Below, in pieces: positions 1 through 8,288 of a stretch of DNA of 64,000 nucleotides. Position 1 is the stretch's first letter; each line of letters begins with the position of its first letter. The position numbers were made by a program, and so were the translations under genes. The DNA lies in the NCBI GenBank assembly GCA_025054715.1, contig JANWYH010000006.1, forward strand, positions 93,415-157,414. Reading direction: 5' to 3'. The notes below the pieces were generated by a model. It was not told the origin of the DNA, made no database searches, and saw only the letters and a program-made list of their open reading frames with translations. Source of the DNA: Pyrinomonadaceae bacterium. GTDB lineage: Bacteria > Acidobacteriota > Blastocatellia > Pyrinomonadales > Pyrinomonadaceae.

Positions 1-520
1 ATTTCAGATATTCGTAAACTTCTTTCCAACTTGCAGCTATAAAGACTTCTTTCTCGTTACAGGAAAAATTTTCATTAGCAATAAAAATTGCTTTTGAGCC
101 GAGATTTTTCGCAAGCTCGACATCTGTTTCCCTATCGCCTATGACATAGGAGTTCTCTAAATCATAAAAATCTGAGAAAAACTCCGTCAGCATTCCAACG
201 TGCGGTTTTCTAGTTGCTTTATTCTCATGCGGAAAACTTCGGTCAATGAAAACTTTTGAAAAACTAATCCCTTCGCCTTCGAGAAGCTGCAAAAGAAAAT
301 TGTGGACTGGAAAAAACTTCTCTTCTGGGAAAAGCTCTGTCCCTAGTCCGTCTTGATTCGTGACCATAACGAGCTCATAATCAAACTCACGTGCAATTTT
401 GCCAAGGTAAGTGATAACACCTGGTAAAAACCGCAATTTTTCAAAGGAATCAACCTGAAAATCTGCTGGCTCATAAATCAAAGTTCCGTCTCTATCAATG
501 AATAAAACCCGTTTTCTCAT
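1..520 (-). CDS. hisB: HisB, histidinol-phosphatase N-terminal part (runs off left edge)
   Basis: The first 173 residues of HisB are visible; the rest lies left of the window. This domain removes phosphate from histidinol phosphate, and in bifunctional HisB it is followed by imidazoleglycerol-phosphate dehydratase, which I cannot see. The protein opens with the HAD motif FIDRDGT, followed by MVTNQDGLGT, TRKP and VIGDRETD, the standard HAD catalytic motifs. The zinc-binding cysteine loop of the enterobacterial enzyme is missing: the equivalent stretch reads IDRSFPHENKATRKP, as in Bacteroidota-type HisB. The ATG overlaps the stop of the upstream hisD-hisC gene (ATGA), so translation is probably coupled. 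It is the last visible gene of the his operon. Confidence 0.9.
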   Translation of the reverse strand, partial: MRKRVLFIDRDGTLIYEPADFQVDSFEKLRFLPGVITYLGKIAREFDYELVMVTNQDGLGTELFPEEKFFPVHNFLLQLLEGEGISFSKVFIDRSFPHENKATRKPHVGMLTEFFSDFYDLENSYVIGDRETDVELAKNLGSKAIFIANENFSCNEKEVFIAASWKEVYEYLK

Positions 521-2865
521 AAATCCAACCTCCTTAAAGCCTCAACAAGCGCTTTGTTTTCTTGCTCAGTGCCAACCGTTATTCTCAAACAATTCTGGCA
601 CTCGCTGCTTCTATTTCTCACAACTATTCCCTCCTGAAGCAAGAATCTATAAACAGCTTCAGCGTCCTTAAATCTTACGAGAATGAAGTTAGCTTCTGAT
701 GGAAAAACTGTCTCAACACAAGAAATTTGCCGAAGCTGATAGCTTAACCACTCTCTCTGCCTAATGATTTCATTCGTCATTTCATCAACTACTTTTCTAT
801 TTTGTAAGGCCTGAAGAAGAAGCTCCTGAGAAGGTTGTGAGATGTTATAGGGTGGCTTTACTTTGTTAAGAAGCTCGATAACTCGAGCATCGGCAAAAGC
901 CATGCCTACGCGAAGACCCGCTAGCCCCCATGCCTTTGAAAAAGTGCGAAGAACAACTAGATTCTTGAACGTTCGAATCTCTGAAATCAAGGACTTTCGA
1001 GTTGAAAACTCGGCATAAGCTTCATCTACGATGACAAGCCCTTCAAATTCACTTGCAAGCTGAAGAATCTCCTGAGAAGAAAAAGCATTACCTGTTGGAT
1101 TATTTGGAGAACAAATAAAAATCAGTTTCGTATCAGGAAAGAACTGATTTCGTATGCCTTTTATATCTAGCTCAAAATCGTCTGTTAAAGGCACTTTTCT
1201 GACTTTAACTTCGTTTATCCTTGCCAAAACTTCGTACATACCGTAAGTTGGCGGGCAAATTATCACGGCATCCCTTTGAGGATGACAAAATATACGAAGC
1301 AAAAGGTCTATAACTTCATCGCTCCCATTTCCTAGAAAAATTTCCCCAGGTTCAACTGCTTGCATCTGAGCGATTTTTCCTTTAACGTCAAGCTGCAACG
1401 GATCAGGATAACGATTGTAAGCAGGTAGAATTGGCGAGCCAAAGCTATTTTCGTTTGCATCCAAAAGAATGTGCGTCTTCAAGTTAAACTCCGATCTAGC
1501 ACTTGAGTAAGGCTTCAGATTCTTTACATTTTCGCGAACCAGTCTTTCAAGTGAAAAACTTTTTGCTGAACTAAAGTCTCTGCCGATCCTTTCTAAACGA
1601 ACAGAAACAGCTCTTTTGTGGCCATCTAGTTTTTCGGCTTCTGCCATTGTTTCAATGACTGGACCGATAACTTTTAGCCCCTCAGCGGTAATCTTTTGAA
1701 AAGTTATTTTCTTAACAAAGCTATCAACCGATACTCCGCCCATAACCCTAGCATATCCACCCGTCGGCAAAGTGTGATTAGTTCCCGAAGCATAATCACC
1801 TGCAGATTCACAAGAATAGTTACCTATGAAAACTGAACCAGCCGAAATTACTCTTTCAGCCACCTGCTCAGCGTCTTTGGTAGCTATGATAAGATGTTCT
1901 GCGGCATACTCGTTAAGAAAATCAATTGCCTTATCCAAACATTCAAACAAAACTGCCCTTGAATTCTGTAAAGCTTTTACGGCTATGTTTTTTCTCGGTA
2001 AAAGCTGTAGCTGTTTTTCTATCTCTGAAAAAACCTCGTTTACTAAACTTTCACTCAAAGAGACTAATAAGACTTGGCTATCTGGGCCATGTTCAGCTTG
2101 TGACAGCAAGTCTGCAGCAACAAATGAAGCAACGGCCGAATCATCAGCTAAAATTGCAACCTCCGACGGACCTGCCGGCATATCAATCTCGACTCCAAAT
2201 CTAACTACCTGCCGCTTCGCTTCTGTAACAAATTGATTACCAGGTCCAAAAATTTTATAAACTTTCGGAATAGTCTCCGTTCCGAAAGCCATAGCAGCTA
2301 TTGCTTGTGCACCCCCAACTTTGAAAACATTTTCGATACCGCAAAGCCTTGCTGCATAAAGTGTCGCCGGCTCAATTTCACCTTTAGAATCTGCCGGCGA
2401 ACAAAGGACTATTTGCTTACAACCGGCGATTTTCGCAGGAATTGCAAGCATTAACACAGTTGAAAATAAAGGCGCACTTCCGGCAGGCACGTAAAGGCCT
2501 ACCCTTTCTATCGGAACGGAGCGACGCCAGCAGAAAACACCCGGCATCGTCTCGATGACCTTTGTTGCTTCAACCTGAGCTAAATGAAACGCCTCTATAT
2601 TCCTTCTAGCAACTCCTATGGCTTGTTTCAGCTTTTCTGAGACTTTCTTCTCAGCTTTCAAAAACTCATCTTCCGAAACTTTGATCGAATTTAACTTACG
2701 CCCCTCAAATCTTAAGGTTAAGCGCTCAAGAGCTTTATCACCCTCTCTTTTCACTTCTTCCAAAACTTCAGCTATCTTCGATTCGAAATCCGCAGTTTCA
2801 GACGATGGCCTTTTAACTATTTCTTGCCAGCAATCTACCTCAGGATAACGAATTAACCGCATCAT
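517..2865 (-). CDS. hisDC: Fused histidinol dehydrogenase - histidinol-phosphate aminotransferase
   Basis: A single 782-residue reading frame joins two histidine enzymes. Residues 1 to about 430 are HisD, which oxidises histidinol to histidine in two NAD-dependent steps; visible motifs include GPGNQFVTEAKRQV, AGPSEVAILADD, SQAEHGPDSQ and SGTNHTLPTGGYAR. From about residue 437 the sequence is HisC, a PLP-dependent aminotransferase: LVRENVKNLKPYSSAR, DANENSFG, CSPNNPTGN, VDEAYAEF and the PLP-lysine motif TFSKAWGLAGLRVG. Both halves look complete. There is no internal methionine at the joint, so it is read as one polypeptide rather than two overlapping genes. It starts 4 bases after hisG. HisD and HisC are normally separate proteins, so the fusion is unusual. 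Confidence 0.93.
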   Translation of the reverse strand: MMRLIRYPEVDCWQEIVKRPSSETADFESKIAEVLEEVKREGDKALERLTLRFEGRKLNSIKVSEDEFLKAEKKVSEKLKQAIGVARRNIEAFHLAQVEATKVIETMPGVFCWRRSVPIERVGLYVPAGSAPLFSTVLMLAIPAKIAGCKQIVLCSPADSKGEIEPATLYAARLCGIENVFKVGGAQAIAAMAFGTETIPKVYKIFGPGNQFVTEAKRQVVRFGVEIDMPAGPSEVAILADDSAVASFVAADLLSQAEHGPDSQVLLVSLSESLVNEVFSEIEKQLQLLPRKNIAVKALQNSRAVLFECLDKAIDFLNEYAAEHLIIATKDAEQVAERVISAGSVFIGNYSCESAGDYASGTNHTLPTGGYARVMGGVSVDSFVKKITFQKITAEGLKVIGPVIETMAEAEKLDGHKRAVSVRLERIGRDFSSAKSFSLERLVRENVKNLKPYSSARSEFNLKTHILLDANENSFGSPILPAYNRYPDPLQLDVKGKIAQMQAVEPGEIFLGNGSDEVIDLLLRIFCHPQRDAVIICPPTYGMYEVLARINEVKVRKVPLTDDFELDIKGIRNQFFPDTKLIFICSPNNPTGNAFSSQEILQLASEFEGLVIVDEAYAEFSTRKSLISEIRTFKNLVVLRTFSKAWGLAGLRVGMAFADARVIELLNKVKPPYNISQPSQELLLQALQNRKVVDEMTNEIIRQREWLSYQLRQISCVETVFPSEANFILVRFKDAEAVYRFLLQEGIVVRNRSSECQNCLRITVGTEQENKALVEALRRLDL

Positions 2866-2869
2866 AAAC

Positions 2870-3730
2870 TCACCTTATCATCTGATCTATGGAAATAACT
2901 AAAATTCCTTCCGCACCTTCGTTTTTAAGTTTTTCAACTACCTCCCAAAAATCTTCTGCCGCTATTACAGAATGAACTGAGCTCCAACCCGGCTTTGCAA
3001 GCGGCATTACTGTCGGACTTTTCATTCCGGGAATTAGCCGGCAAACACTTTCAAGCTTATCGTTCGGAACATTCAAGAGTATGTACTTATTCTCCTTTGC
3101 TTGCCTTACAGCTCGAATCCTAAAAATCAATTTTTCTAGGATTTTACACAAAAAATTATCCATATCGGCTCGAGCGATCATCACAGCTTCCGAATTCATA
3201 ACAACTTCAACTTCCTTCAGCCCATTAGTAAAAAGAGTGCTGCCTGAGCTCACTAGATCACAAACAGCGTCGGCGAGACCTATTGATGGAGCAATCTCGA
3301 CAGAACCGCTGATCGTATGAATTTCTGCCTCGATTTCTTTCATTCTAAGAAATCGATCGAGAATTCTCGGATAAGTCGTGGCAATCCGCTTTCCTTGAAG
3401 ATCAAGGATCGACTCATAACTAAAGGTCTTTGGAACAGCTATCGAGAGACGACATCTGCCAAATCCCAACTTTTCGACAACTTTTATTCTTTTATCGCTC
3501 TTTTCTGCTAAAACGTTTTCTCCTACAATCCCAGCATCGGCAACACCATCGGCTACATACTCCGGAATGTCATCATCCCGAAGGAAAAAAATCTCAAGTG
3601 GAAAATTTTCAGCTTCAGATTTCAATTTTCCGAAACCATTACTAAAATAGATCCCGCAGTCTCTCAGAAGCTCCGCAGAAGGCTCACTTAGCCTACCAGA
3701 CTTCTGCAATGCCATTTTTAGTTTTCTCAT
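2870..3730 (-). CDS. hisG: ATP phosphoribosyltransferase, long form
   Basis: HisG catalyses the first, committed step of histidine synthesis, joining ATP and phosphoribosyl pyrophosphate. At 286 residues it is the long form, with a C-terminal regulatory ACT-like domain that normally binds histidine for feedback inhibition and removes the need for HisZ. The opening LKMALQKSGRLSEPS, the segment GVADAGIVGENVL and the phosphate-binding DLVSSGSTLFTNGL are characteristic. The C-terminal domain ends with EGILVISIDQMI. It is the first enzyme gene after a short His-rich leader peptide and is followed within 4 bases by hisD-hisC, so the operon order is leader-hisG-hisDC-hisB. Confidence 0.95.
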   Translation of the reverse strand: MRKLKMALQKSGRLSEPSAELLRDCGIYFSNGFGKLKSEAENFPLEIFFLRDDDIPEYVADGVADAGIVGENVLAEKSDKRIKVVEKLGFGRCRLSIAVPKTFSYESILDLQGKRIATTYPRILDRFLRMKEIEAEIHTISGSVEIAPSIGLADAVCDLVSSGSTLFTNGLKEVEVVMNSEAVMIARADMDNFLCKILEKLIFRIRAVRQAKENKYILLNVPNDKLESVCRLIPGMKSPTVMPLAKPGWSSVHSVIAAEDFWEVVEKLKNEGAEGILVISIDQMIR

Positions 3731-3799
3731 AGACGAATTTCTCCGATGAAATTTTTTGGAAAAAATGAATTGATTTTTAGGAAAGCCAAGAACCGATGC

Positions 3800-3824
3800 T
3801 CACGCGCCTTTTACAAGCGCGTGA
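3800..3824 (-). promoter_or_regulatory. Hairpin overlapping the end of the his leader peptide
   Basis: Perfect 8-bp inverted repeat with a 9-base loop, covering the last His codon through the stop codon of the leader peptide. A second leader segment (TTTCACGCCC, around the first His codon) can also pair, imperfectly, with the 3' arm, which would give two competing structures as expected of an attenuator. Confidence 0.55.
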
Positions 3825-3868
3825 TGATGAAAGTGGGCGTGAAACCTGGAAATTTGAAGGTTTAACAT
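3800..3868 (-). CDS. hisL: His operon leader peptide (attenuator-type)
   Basis: A 22-codon frame starts with ATG at 3868 and ends with TGA at 3800, 69 bases before hisG. It contains RFHAHFHHHA: five histidines within eight residues. A run of regulatory codons ahead of a biosynthetic operon is the hallmark of ribosome-mediated attenuation, where scarcity of charged tRNA-His stalls the ribosome in the leader. The last His codon and the stop codon lie in the two arms of an 8-bp perfect hairpin (TCACGCGC/GCGCGTGA, 3800-3824). I do not see a classical GC stem plus U-run terminator downstream, so the exact mechanism is unclear. There is no strong ribosome-binding site; the start may be nearly leaderless. 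Confidence 0.7.
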   Translation of the reverse strand: MLNLQISRFHAHFHHHALVKGA

Positions 3869-3877
3869 TTGTTTTTA

Positions 3878-3905
3878 TCTTTACACACTAAAGAAAGTTT
3901 TTCAA
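3878..3905 (-). promoter_or_regulatory. Candidate promoter of the his leader/operon
   Basis: TTGAAA (3900-3905), a 16-base spacer and TAAAGA (3878-3883) resemble a vegetative promoter. The -10 box ends 9 bases before the leader-peptide ATG. The -35 box lies directly after the stop codon of the upstream reductase gene, so the his operon probably has its own promoter. Confidence 0.4.
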
Positions 3906-3920
3906 GTCCTCAAAAACTTT

Positions 3921-4919
3921 TTAGATTGATTTGCATAAAGACAAACTTTCTGCAATTTTTGGCAAAATTCTTCTCGGCACTTTTATTGCACCAGCAATGT
4001 GCTTTTCTTCGGTAAAATGCCCTGCAACATAAACACCCGGAATGTTGGTTTCAAACGTTTCCTCGTCGTAAACTGGCACCTCGCCATACTTCGGATTTTT
4101 TGAAGGGCGCATTCTAACACCTAACCTTTTTAGAAGGGTCAAATCAGCTTCTGCTCCGATAAGAACGAAAACAAAATCATTCTCAAAGGCATAAACCACG
4201 CCGTCCTCACCCTCCAAAACAACTTCCTCATTGCGAATCTCAACCACCCTCTTTAGGAAAAAAACCTGAAGACAGCCTCTTTCTAACTGCTCCTGAAGTG
4301 GCTGTTTTACCCAATACTTTATGCAACCTTTCTTCGGATCAGTATTCTCCCAATCTTCTCGAAAAATGGCTAAAGTCGTCTCGGCACCTTCCTGTGCTAA
4401 AAAAAGCGCAGCTTCTCCGGCAGAATTCCCACCACCTACGACCATTACCTTTTTTCTAACAAAAGGATATGTTTCACGAAAAGTATGATAAACCTTCGGT
4501 AAATCTTCACCCGGAACACCTAAACGCTTAGGATGCTCCATGGCTCCTATTGCAAAAAGCACTTTGCGCGTAAAATATTCCCCCCGAGTCGTCTTAACCG
4601 AAAAGACTTCATCCGAAAGTCTTTCAACCTCTTCAACTTTCTCTTCTGTGTTTATTCTTAATCCTTTCTCCAAAACGAAACGAACATAGTAAGACAAAAG
4701 CTCCTCTCTTGTTGGCTTTTCACGAATGGGTTTTAACTGCCCTTCTATAAGCTCAAGTTCATTAGGAGTAGAGAAAACCGTAAGCCCTATCGGATAATTA
4801 TAAATCGTATTTGCAATCAAACCCTTTTCGATAACTAGATAATCAAGCCCTAATTTCTGAGCTTCCCATGCTGCTGATATTCCAGCCGGACCTGCACCTA
4901 CAATTATTAAATCAAACAT
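3921..4919 (-). CDS. ypdA: YpdA-type FAD/NAD(P) disulfide reductase (bacillithiol)
   Basis: A 332-residue flavoprotein. YpdA-family enzymes reduce oxidised bacillithiol (bacillithiol disulfide) with NADPH in the cytoplasm. The N-terminal FAD site is IIVGAGPAGISAAWEA, followed by IEKGLIANTIYNYPIG and FFSTPNELE-like residues (here VFSTPNELE), which are YpdA signatures. A second Rossmann motif, VMVVGGGNSAGEAALFL, binds NAD(P)H. It lacks the CxxC of thioredoxin reductase, which argues against that alternative. The C-terminal motif GVYVAGHFTEEKHIAGAI closes the FAD site. It sits in a minus-strand run with an 83-residue unknown protein and ygfZ. No bacillithiol biosynthesis gene is in the window, so use of that thiol is inferred from family alone. 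Confidence 0.8.
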   Translation of the reverse strand: MFDLIIVGAGPAGISAAWEAQKLGLDYLVIEKGLIANTIYNYPIGLTVFSTPNELELIEGQLKPIREKPTREELLSYYVRFVLEKGLRINTEEKVEEVERLSDEVFSVKTTRGEYFTRKVLFAIGAMEHPKRLGVPGEDLPKVYHTFRETYPFVRKKVMVVGGGNSAGEAALFLAQEGAETTLAIFREDWENTDPKKGCIKYWVKQPLQEQLERGCLQVFFLKRVVEIRNEEVVLEGEDGVVYAFENDFVFVLIGAEADLTLLKRLGVRMRPSKNPKYGEVPVYDEETFETNIPGVYVAGHFTEEKHIAGAIKVPRRILPKIAESLSLCKSI

Positions 4920-4921
4920 AT

Positions 4922-5173
4922 TCAGGAGAGTTCCTCCAATCTTTTTAACACTTCAACGAATATCTCAATTTGATGCTTTGTAACCTCAAGCTCGCGCTTT
5001 GCCTGTAGGTAGTTTTCCCATTCTCTCGTAGCTGTCAAAGCTTTAGTAACTTCCTCATCCATTACCTGCGCCATCAAAGCCAGAAGATCGCTCATAGCTT
5101 CTTGGCTCTTCAACAAAGACTGAATTATCGTGTAAGCTAATTTTGCATTGTGATAGTCAATATCACGACTCAT
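4922..5173 (-). CDS. Small helical protein of unknown function
   Basis: An 83-residue protein I do not recognise. It is rich in Glu, Lys and Leu and looks entirely alpha-helical, with likely coiled-coil character at the C-terminus (YLQAKRELEVTKHQIEIF). It has no signal peptide, no membrane segment and no cysteine. It is packed tightly: its start overlaps the end of ygfZ by 11 bases and its stop is 2 bases from the ypdA start. Co-translation with both neighbours suggests it is real and may serve a redox or Fe-S related unit, but that is inference from position only. Confidence 0.65.
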   Translation of the reverse strand: MSRDIDYHNAKLAYTIIQSLLKSQEAMSDLLALMAQVMDEEVTKALTATREWENYLQAKRELEVTKHQIEIFVEVLKRLEELS

Positions 5174-6083
5174 TTGCTTTTGCTCGCTTTCTTGAAAAAT
5201 TCACAAATGGCAAACTCTTCACAGTAACATTTCTATCTTGTACTTTCAGCCGAGTTCCTTCGGCTAAATAATCATAGCGAACATAGGCTAGAGCAATTGC
5301 AGCATCAAGATACGGAGAAAAGGTTAGGCTAGTTATATGACCCGCACTTTTACCGTCTAAAGATAACAATTCTAAGCTCTCTAATGAAATCATTTTTTCA
5401 TCGAATATGAGCCCTTTAAGTTCTTTTGCCACATGCCCGCGAAAATGTATTCTAGCAATTATCTCCTGCCCAATATAACAACCCTTGTTGTAACTTATCA
5501 ATCCTTCAATACCAAGCTCCGGAACTACGGTTGTCTCATCCATGTCAACCCCATATTTCGGCTCGCCCGCTTCGATTCGGAGTGTCTCAAATTCATCTGA
5601 AGAAAGTTGCTTTGCACCAATTTCATCTATCTTCCTTAGAAAATCTTCCTGATCATTGTTCTCAACAAAAAAATCTTCACCAAAAGCAGACTCAAAACTT
5701 ATAAGCTTACCAAAAGTTTGAAAATCCCCGGCAGTCAGATTAAATCCTCTAAAGAATCTGTGTTTTCGGCTCAAATCTTCCACGAAAAAATCTCCTGCAA
5801 GAGTGAATTTTAGAAGATGATTCAAAATCTTTTCGTGGGTTTGCTCATCCGTCTCAAAAAGGAACCTTTCATTTACTCGCTTTATACGCACAATTGCAAG
5901 TAGCCTTCCCTTGGCATTAGCAAAAGCCGCCTTAAGCGCTGTTCTTTCATTAGCCTTCCTGATGTCATTAGTTACCATCCCGTTTAGGAACTGCTCTGCT
6001 TCCCTCCCCCAGACAGCTATTAAACCGCGGCTCTGTCCATAAAATGCAGGTTCTCCCTGATGAACTTTGAGATAGGCTTCCAT
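5163..6083 (-). CDS. ygfZ: YgfZ/GcvT-like folate-binding Fe-S repair protein
   Basis: A 306-residue aminomethyltransferase-fold protein of the YgfZ family, which binds folate and helps assembly or repair of certain Fe-S enzymes. The family signature K-G-C-Y-x-G-Q-E is present as YNKGCYIGQEIIARIHFRG, around residue 195. The N-terminal part contains FLNGMVTNDIRK, typical of the folate-binding half. It lies between a uracil-DNA glycosylase that probably carries an Fe-S cluster (6 bases upstream) and a small unknown protein it overlaps. The Fe-S carriers Mrp and ErpA are encoded divergently just to the right, which fits the role. Confidence 0.88.
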   Translation of the reverse strand: MEAYLKVHQGEPAFYGQSRGLIAVWGREAEQFLNGMVTNDIRKANERTALKAAFANAKGRLLAIVRIKRVNERFLFETDEQTHEKILNHLLKFTLAGDFFVEDLSRKHRFFRGFNLTAGDFQTFGKLISFESAFGEDFFVENNDQEDFLRKIDEIGAKQLSSDEFETLRIEAGEPKYGVDMDETTVVPELGIEGLISYNKGCYIGQEIIARIHFRGHVAKELKGLIFDEKMISLESLELLSLDGKSAGHITSLTFSPYLDAAIALAYVRYDYLAEGTRLKVQDRNVTVKSLPFVNFSRKRAKANES

Positions 6084-6089
6084 AAGACA

Positions 6090-6692
6090 TTATTTTGCCT
6101 TCTGCAGAAGCATTTTCAAAACTTGAAAATCCTCGATCTGCTGTTTCAAACTACGATGACTGATAATGACTTGTGGACTAGGATGATACAACGGAACTAA
6201 AAACTTCCCATTCCACTGGAGGACTTTTCCCACGTGAACATTCAAGACGAAATCATGATGAGATATAAGTTTTAGAGCCTGCAAGGCTACACTTCCCAAA
6301 GTTGCTATTATAGAAGGTTCTATAAGCTCTATCTGCCTTTTTAGAAAGTAGGAGCAATTTTTAAGTTCAGTCGCCTTAGGCCTTCGATTCTTCCCCTTCG
6401 GAATTTGCGGACTACAAAGAACGGCGTTTGTTATAAAAATCTCCTCCCGTTTAAGTCCCACCGAATCAAGAAGTAACTGAAAATTTTCGCCTGACTTGTC
6501 GCCAAAAAATGGTATTCTTGTCCTATCTGCACCTAAACGTCCCGGCGCCTCAGCTATGAAGAAAACTTTAGGAGTTAGGCTTCCATTTAGGAAACTCAAT
6601 ACCGCCTCCTTTTCAGAAAGTTGAGGACAAGCCTTACAAGCTTTTGCCTCCAGACAAAGCTCTTTGAATCTATTTTTTTTGCCATTAGACAT
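6090..6692 (-). CDS. Uracil-DNA glycosylase, family 4/5 type (Fe-S)
   Basis: A 200-residue DNA repair enzyme that removes uracil from DNA. Motif A is [20 protein letters not shown], with GDKSGENF next to it, and motif B is YHPSPQVI. Four cysteines in the pattern CxxCP near the N-terminus, then LCSP and NCSYFL, match the [4Fe-4S] ligands of family 4 (UDGa) and family 5 enzymes. Glu in EAPG is the family 4 arrangement, while the ADRTRIPF stretch is more like family 5, so I leave the family open. A promoter-like pair sits 43 bases upstream of the ATG. Confidence 0.85.
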   Translation of the reverse strand: MSNGKKNRFKELCLEAKACKACPQLSEKEAVLSFLNGSLTPKVFFIAEAPGRLGADRTRIPFFGDKSGENFQLLLDSVGLKREEIFITNAVLCSPQIPKGKNRRPKATELKNCSYFLKRQIELIEPSIIATLGSVALQALKLISHHDFVLNVHVGKVLQWNGKFLVPLYHPSPQVIISHRSLKQQIEDFQVLKMLLQKAK

Positions 6693-6734
6693 TGCAAAAT
6701 CCTGAAAAAAAAGTAAAGATAGAGTATGAGAAAA

Positions 6735-6762
6735 ATTTTACAAGCTTGTTTCCGTTAGGCAA
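6735..6762 (-). promoter_or_regulatory. Candidate promoter of the UDG-ygfZ-ypdA unit
   Basis: TTGCCT (6757-6762), 16-base spacer, TAAAAT (6735-6740) on the minus strand. It lies in the divergent gap between the glycosylase and mrp. Confidence 0.4.
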
Positions 6763-6765
6763 AAT

Positions 6766-7845
6766 ATGGTCACAGAAAACGAAGTTTTACAAGTATTAAG
6801 GCAAATAGTAGATCCGGACCTAAAAAAGGATATAGTCTCGCTGGGTTTTGTAAGAGACTTGAGAATAGAAAATGGCGCGGTTTCGTTCCGCATAGTTTTA
6901 ACGACACCTGCTTGCCCAGTAAAGGATCAAATGTCAAGTGAGGCAAAACGTTTAGTTTCGGCAATAGAAGGCGTAAAACAAGTAGAAGTTGTTCTTGATG
7001 CCGAAGTGCCTCATGGACGTGGAATGAAAAACAACGTTGAGCTTCCCGATGTAAAGAACATCATTGCGATTTCTTCGGGCAAAGGAGGCGTAGGTAAGTC
7101 AACAGTCGCCGTTAATCTTGCAGCATCTCTCGCTCTTGATGGCGCAAAAGTAGGCTTGATGGACGCTGATATTTACGGACCAAACATCCCGATAATGTTG
7201 GGTGTTGAAAAGTACGAACCTCAAGTTTATGAACGAAAGCTCGTACCTACGCAAGCTCACGGTGTCAAAATGATTTCTATGGCATTGCTGGCAGCGCCCG
7301 ATCAAGCAATGATAATGCGTGGTCCGATGTTACACGGCGTAATTAGACAATTCTTAACTGACGTAGCTTGGGGTGAGCTAGATTACTTAATAGTTGATAT
7401 GCCTCCTGGAACCGGAGACGTACAATTATCTTTAGCACAGCTCGTAGCAGTTCAAGGCGCAGTTTTAGTTACGACTCCTCAAACTGTTTCAACGGCAGAC
7501 GTAAGACGTGCTCTTAAAATGTTTGAAACGGTTGGCGTTCCCATTTTAGGCATCATTGAAAATATGTCTTATTTTACGCCGCCAGATATGCCTGACAAAC
7601 GTTACTACATTTTCGGCGAAGGTGGCGGGAAGAAGCTAGCCGAAGAATGCAAAGTGCCTTTTTTAGGAGAAATTCCGCTCGGTATTGAGGTAAGAGAAGC
7701 AGGAGATAAGGGCGTGCCAATAGTCATTTCGTCACCTGACTCACCACAAGCAATAGCCCTCAGAAAAACTGCTGAAGAAGTCGCAAGGCAGGTCTCTATC
7801 GAAGCCATGAAGCCGGAATTTGTTATTTTGACAAGATCGAAGTAG
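6766..7845 (+). CDS. mrp: Mrp/ApbC Fe-S cluster carrier ATPase
   Basis: A 359-residue P-loop ATPase that carries and hands over [4Fe-4S] clusters in the cytoplasm. Residues 1-90 form a MIP18/DUF59 domain (VLRQIVDPDLKKDIVSLG, TTPACPVKDQM), as in full-length bacterial Mrp. The deviant Walker A motif ISSGKGGVGKSTVAVNLA begins around residue 103, followed by DADIYGPNIPIMLG and the switch motif VDMPPGTGDVQLSL. The paired-cysteine C-terminal motif of eukaryotic Nbp35 is not seen. erpA follows after 40 bases and ygfZ is encoded divergently, giving a small Fe-S neighbourhood. Confidence 0.93.
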   Translation: MVTENEVLQVLRQIVDPDLKKDIVSLGFVRDLRIENGAVSFRIVLTTPACPVKDQMSSEAKRLVSAIEGVKQVEVVLDAEVPHGRGMKNNVELPDVKNIIAISSGKGGVGKSTVAVNLAASLALDGAKVGLMDADIYGPNIPIMLGVEKYEPQVYERKLVPTQAHGVKMISMALLAAPDQAMIMRGPMLHGVIRQFLTDVAWGELDYLIVDMPPGTGDVQLSLAQLVAVQGAVLVTTPQTVSTADVRRALKMFETVGVPILGIIENMSYFTPPDMPDKRYYIFGEGGGKKLAEECKVPFLGEIPLGIEVREAGDKGVPIVISSPDSPQAIALRKTAEEVARQVSIEAMKPEFVILTRSK

Positions 7846-7885
7846 AATAAAATTTAAGAAAGCTAAAATCAAGGAGATATTGGAA

Positions 7886-8242
7886 ATGTCAACAGTTACA
7901 ACACCGACAATTGAAATTAACTTAACAGAAAAAGCAGCGGAAGAAGTAAAAAAATTCATGGCAAACGAAGAAGATTTGCCAGAAACGGCAGGATTACGTG
8001 TAAGGGTTGTCCCAGGCGGATGCTCCGGATTTCAATATAGTCTCAACATTGAAGAAGATGCGCGAAGTGGAGACTTTGTGCTTGAAAAGCACGGCATCCG
8101 CATTTTTGTTGATATGTTCTCCGCTCAATACTTAAACGGCGTCACAATAGATTACACGTCAAACATGATGGGTTCCGGATTTACATTTGATAATCCCAAC
8201 GCAACAGGCGGATGCGGATGTGGAAGCTCTTTTTCGGTCTAA
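7886..8242 (+). CDS. erpA: A-type Fe-S carrier (ErpA/IscA)
   Basis: A 118-residue HesB/IscA-family protein that receives Fe-S clusters and passes them to target apo-proteins. The conserved cysteines are in GGCSGFQYSL and in the C-terminal GGCGCGSSF, the expected three-cysteine set. I start it at ATG 7886, which has AAGGAG at 7871-7876 at the right distance; an in-frame TTG at 7880 would be too close to that site. It follows mrp in the same direction, so the two are probably co-transcribed. Confidence 0.93.
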   Translation: MSTVTTPTIEINLTEKAAEEVKKFMANEEDLPETAGLRVRVVPGGCSGFQYSLNIEEDARSGDFVLEKHGIRIFVDMFSAQYLNGVTIDYTSNMMGSGFTFDNPNATGGCGCGSSFSV

Positions 8243-8288
8243 TAAAATCTTAGCAGAGCCTTCACTAATTTTCATGCTCCCAAAATAG

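Noticed and set aside
1826..2236. 136-residue frame antisense to hisD
   Set aside because: It runs opposite the well-conserved HisD coding sequence, has no recognisable motif and no promoter or ribosome site. It is a shadow of hisD-hisC.
517..2865. A frameshift or assembly error instead of a real HisD-HisC fusion
   Set aside because: Both halves stay in one frame with complete motifs and no gap at the joint. It is kept as a fusion, with a check listed under the findings.
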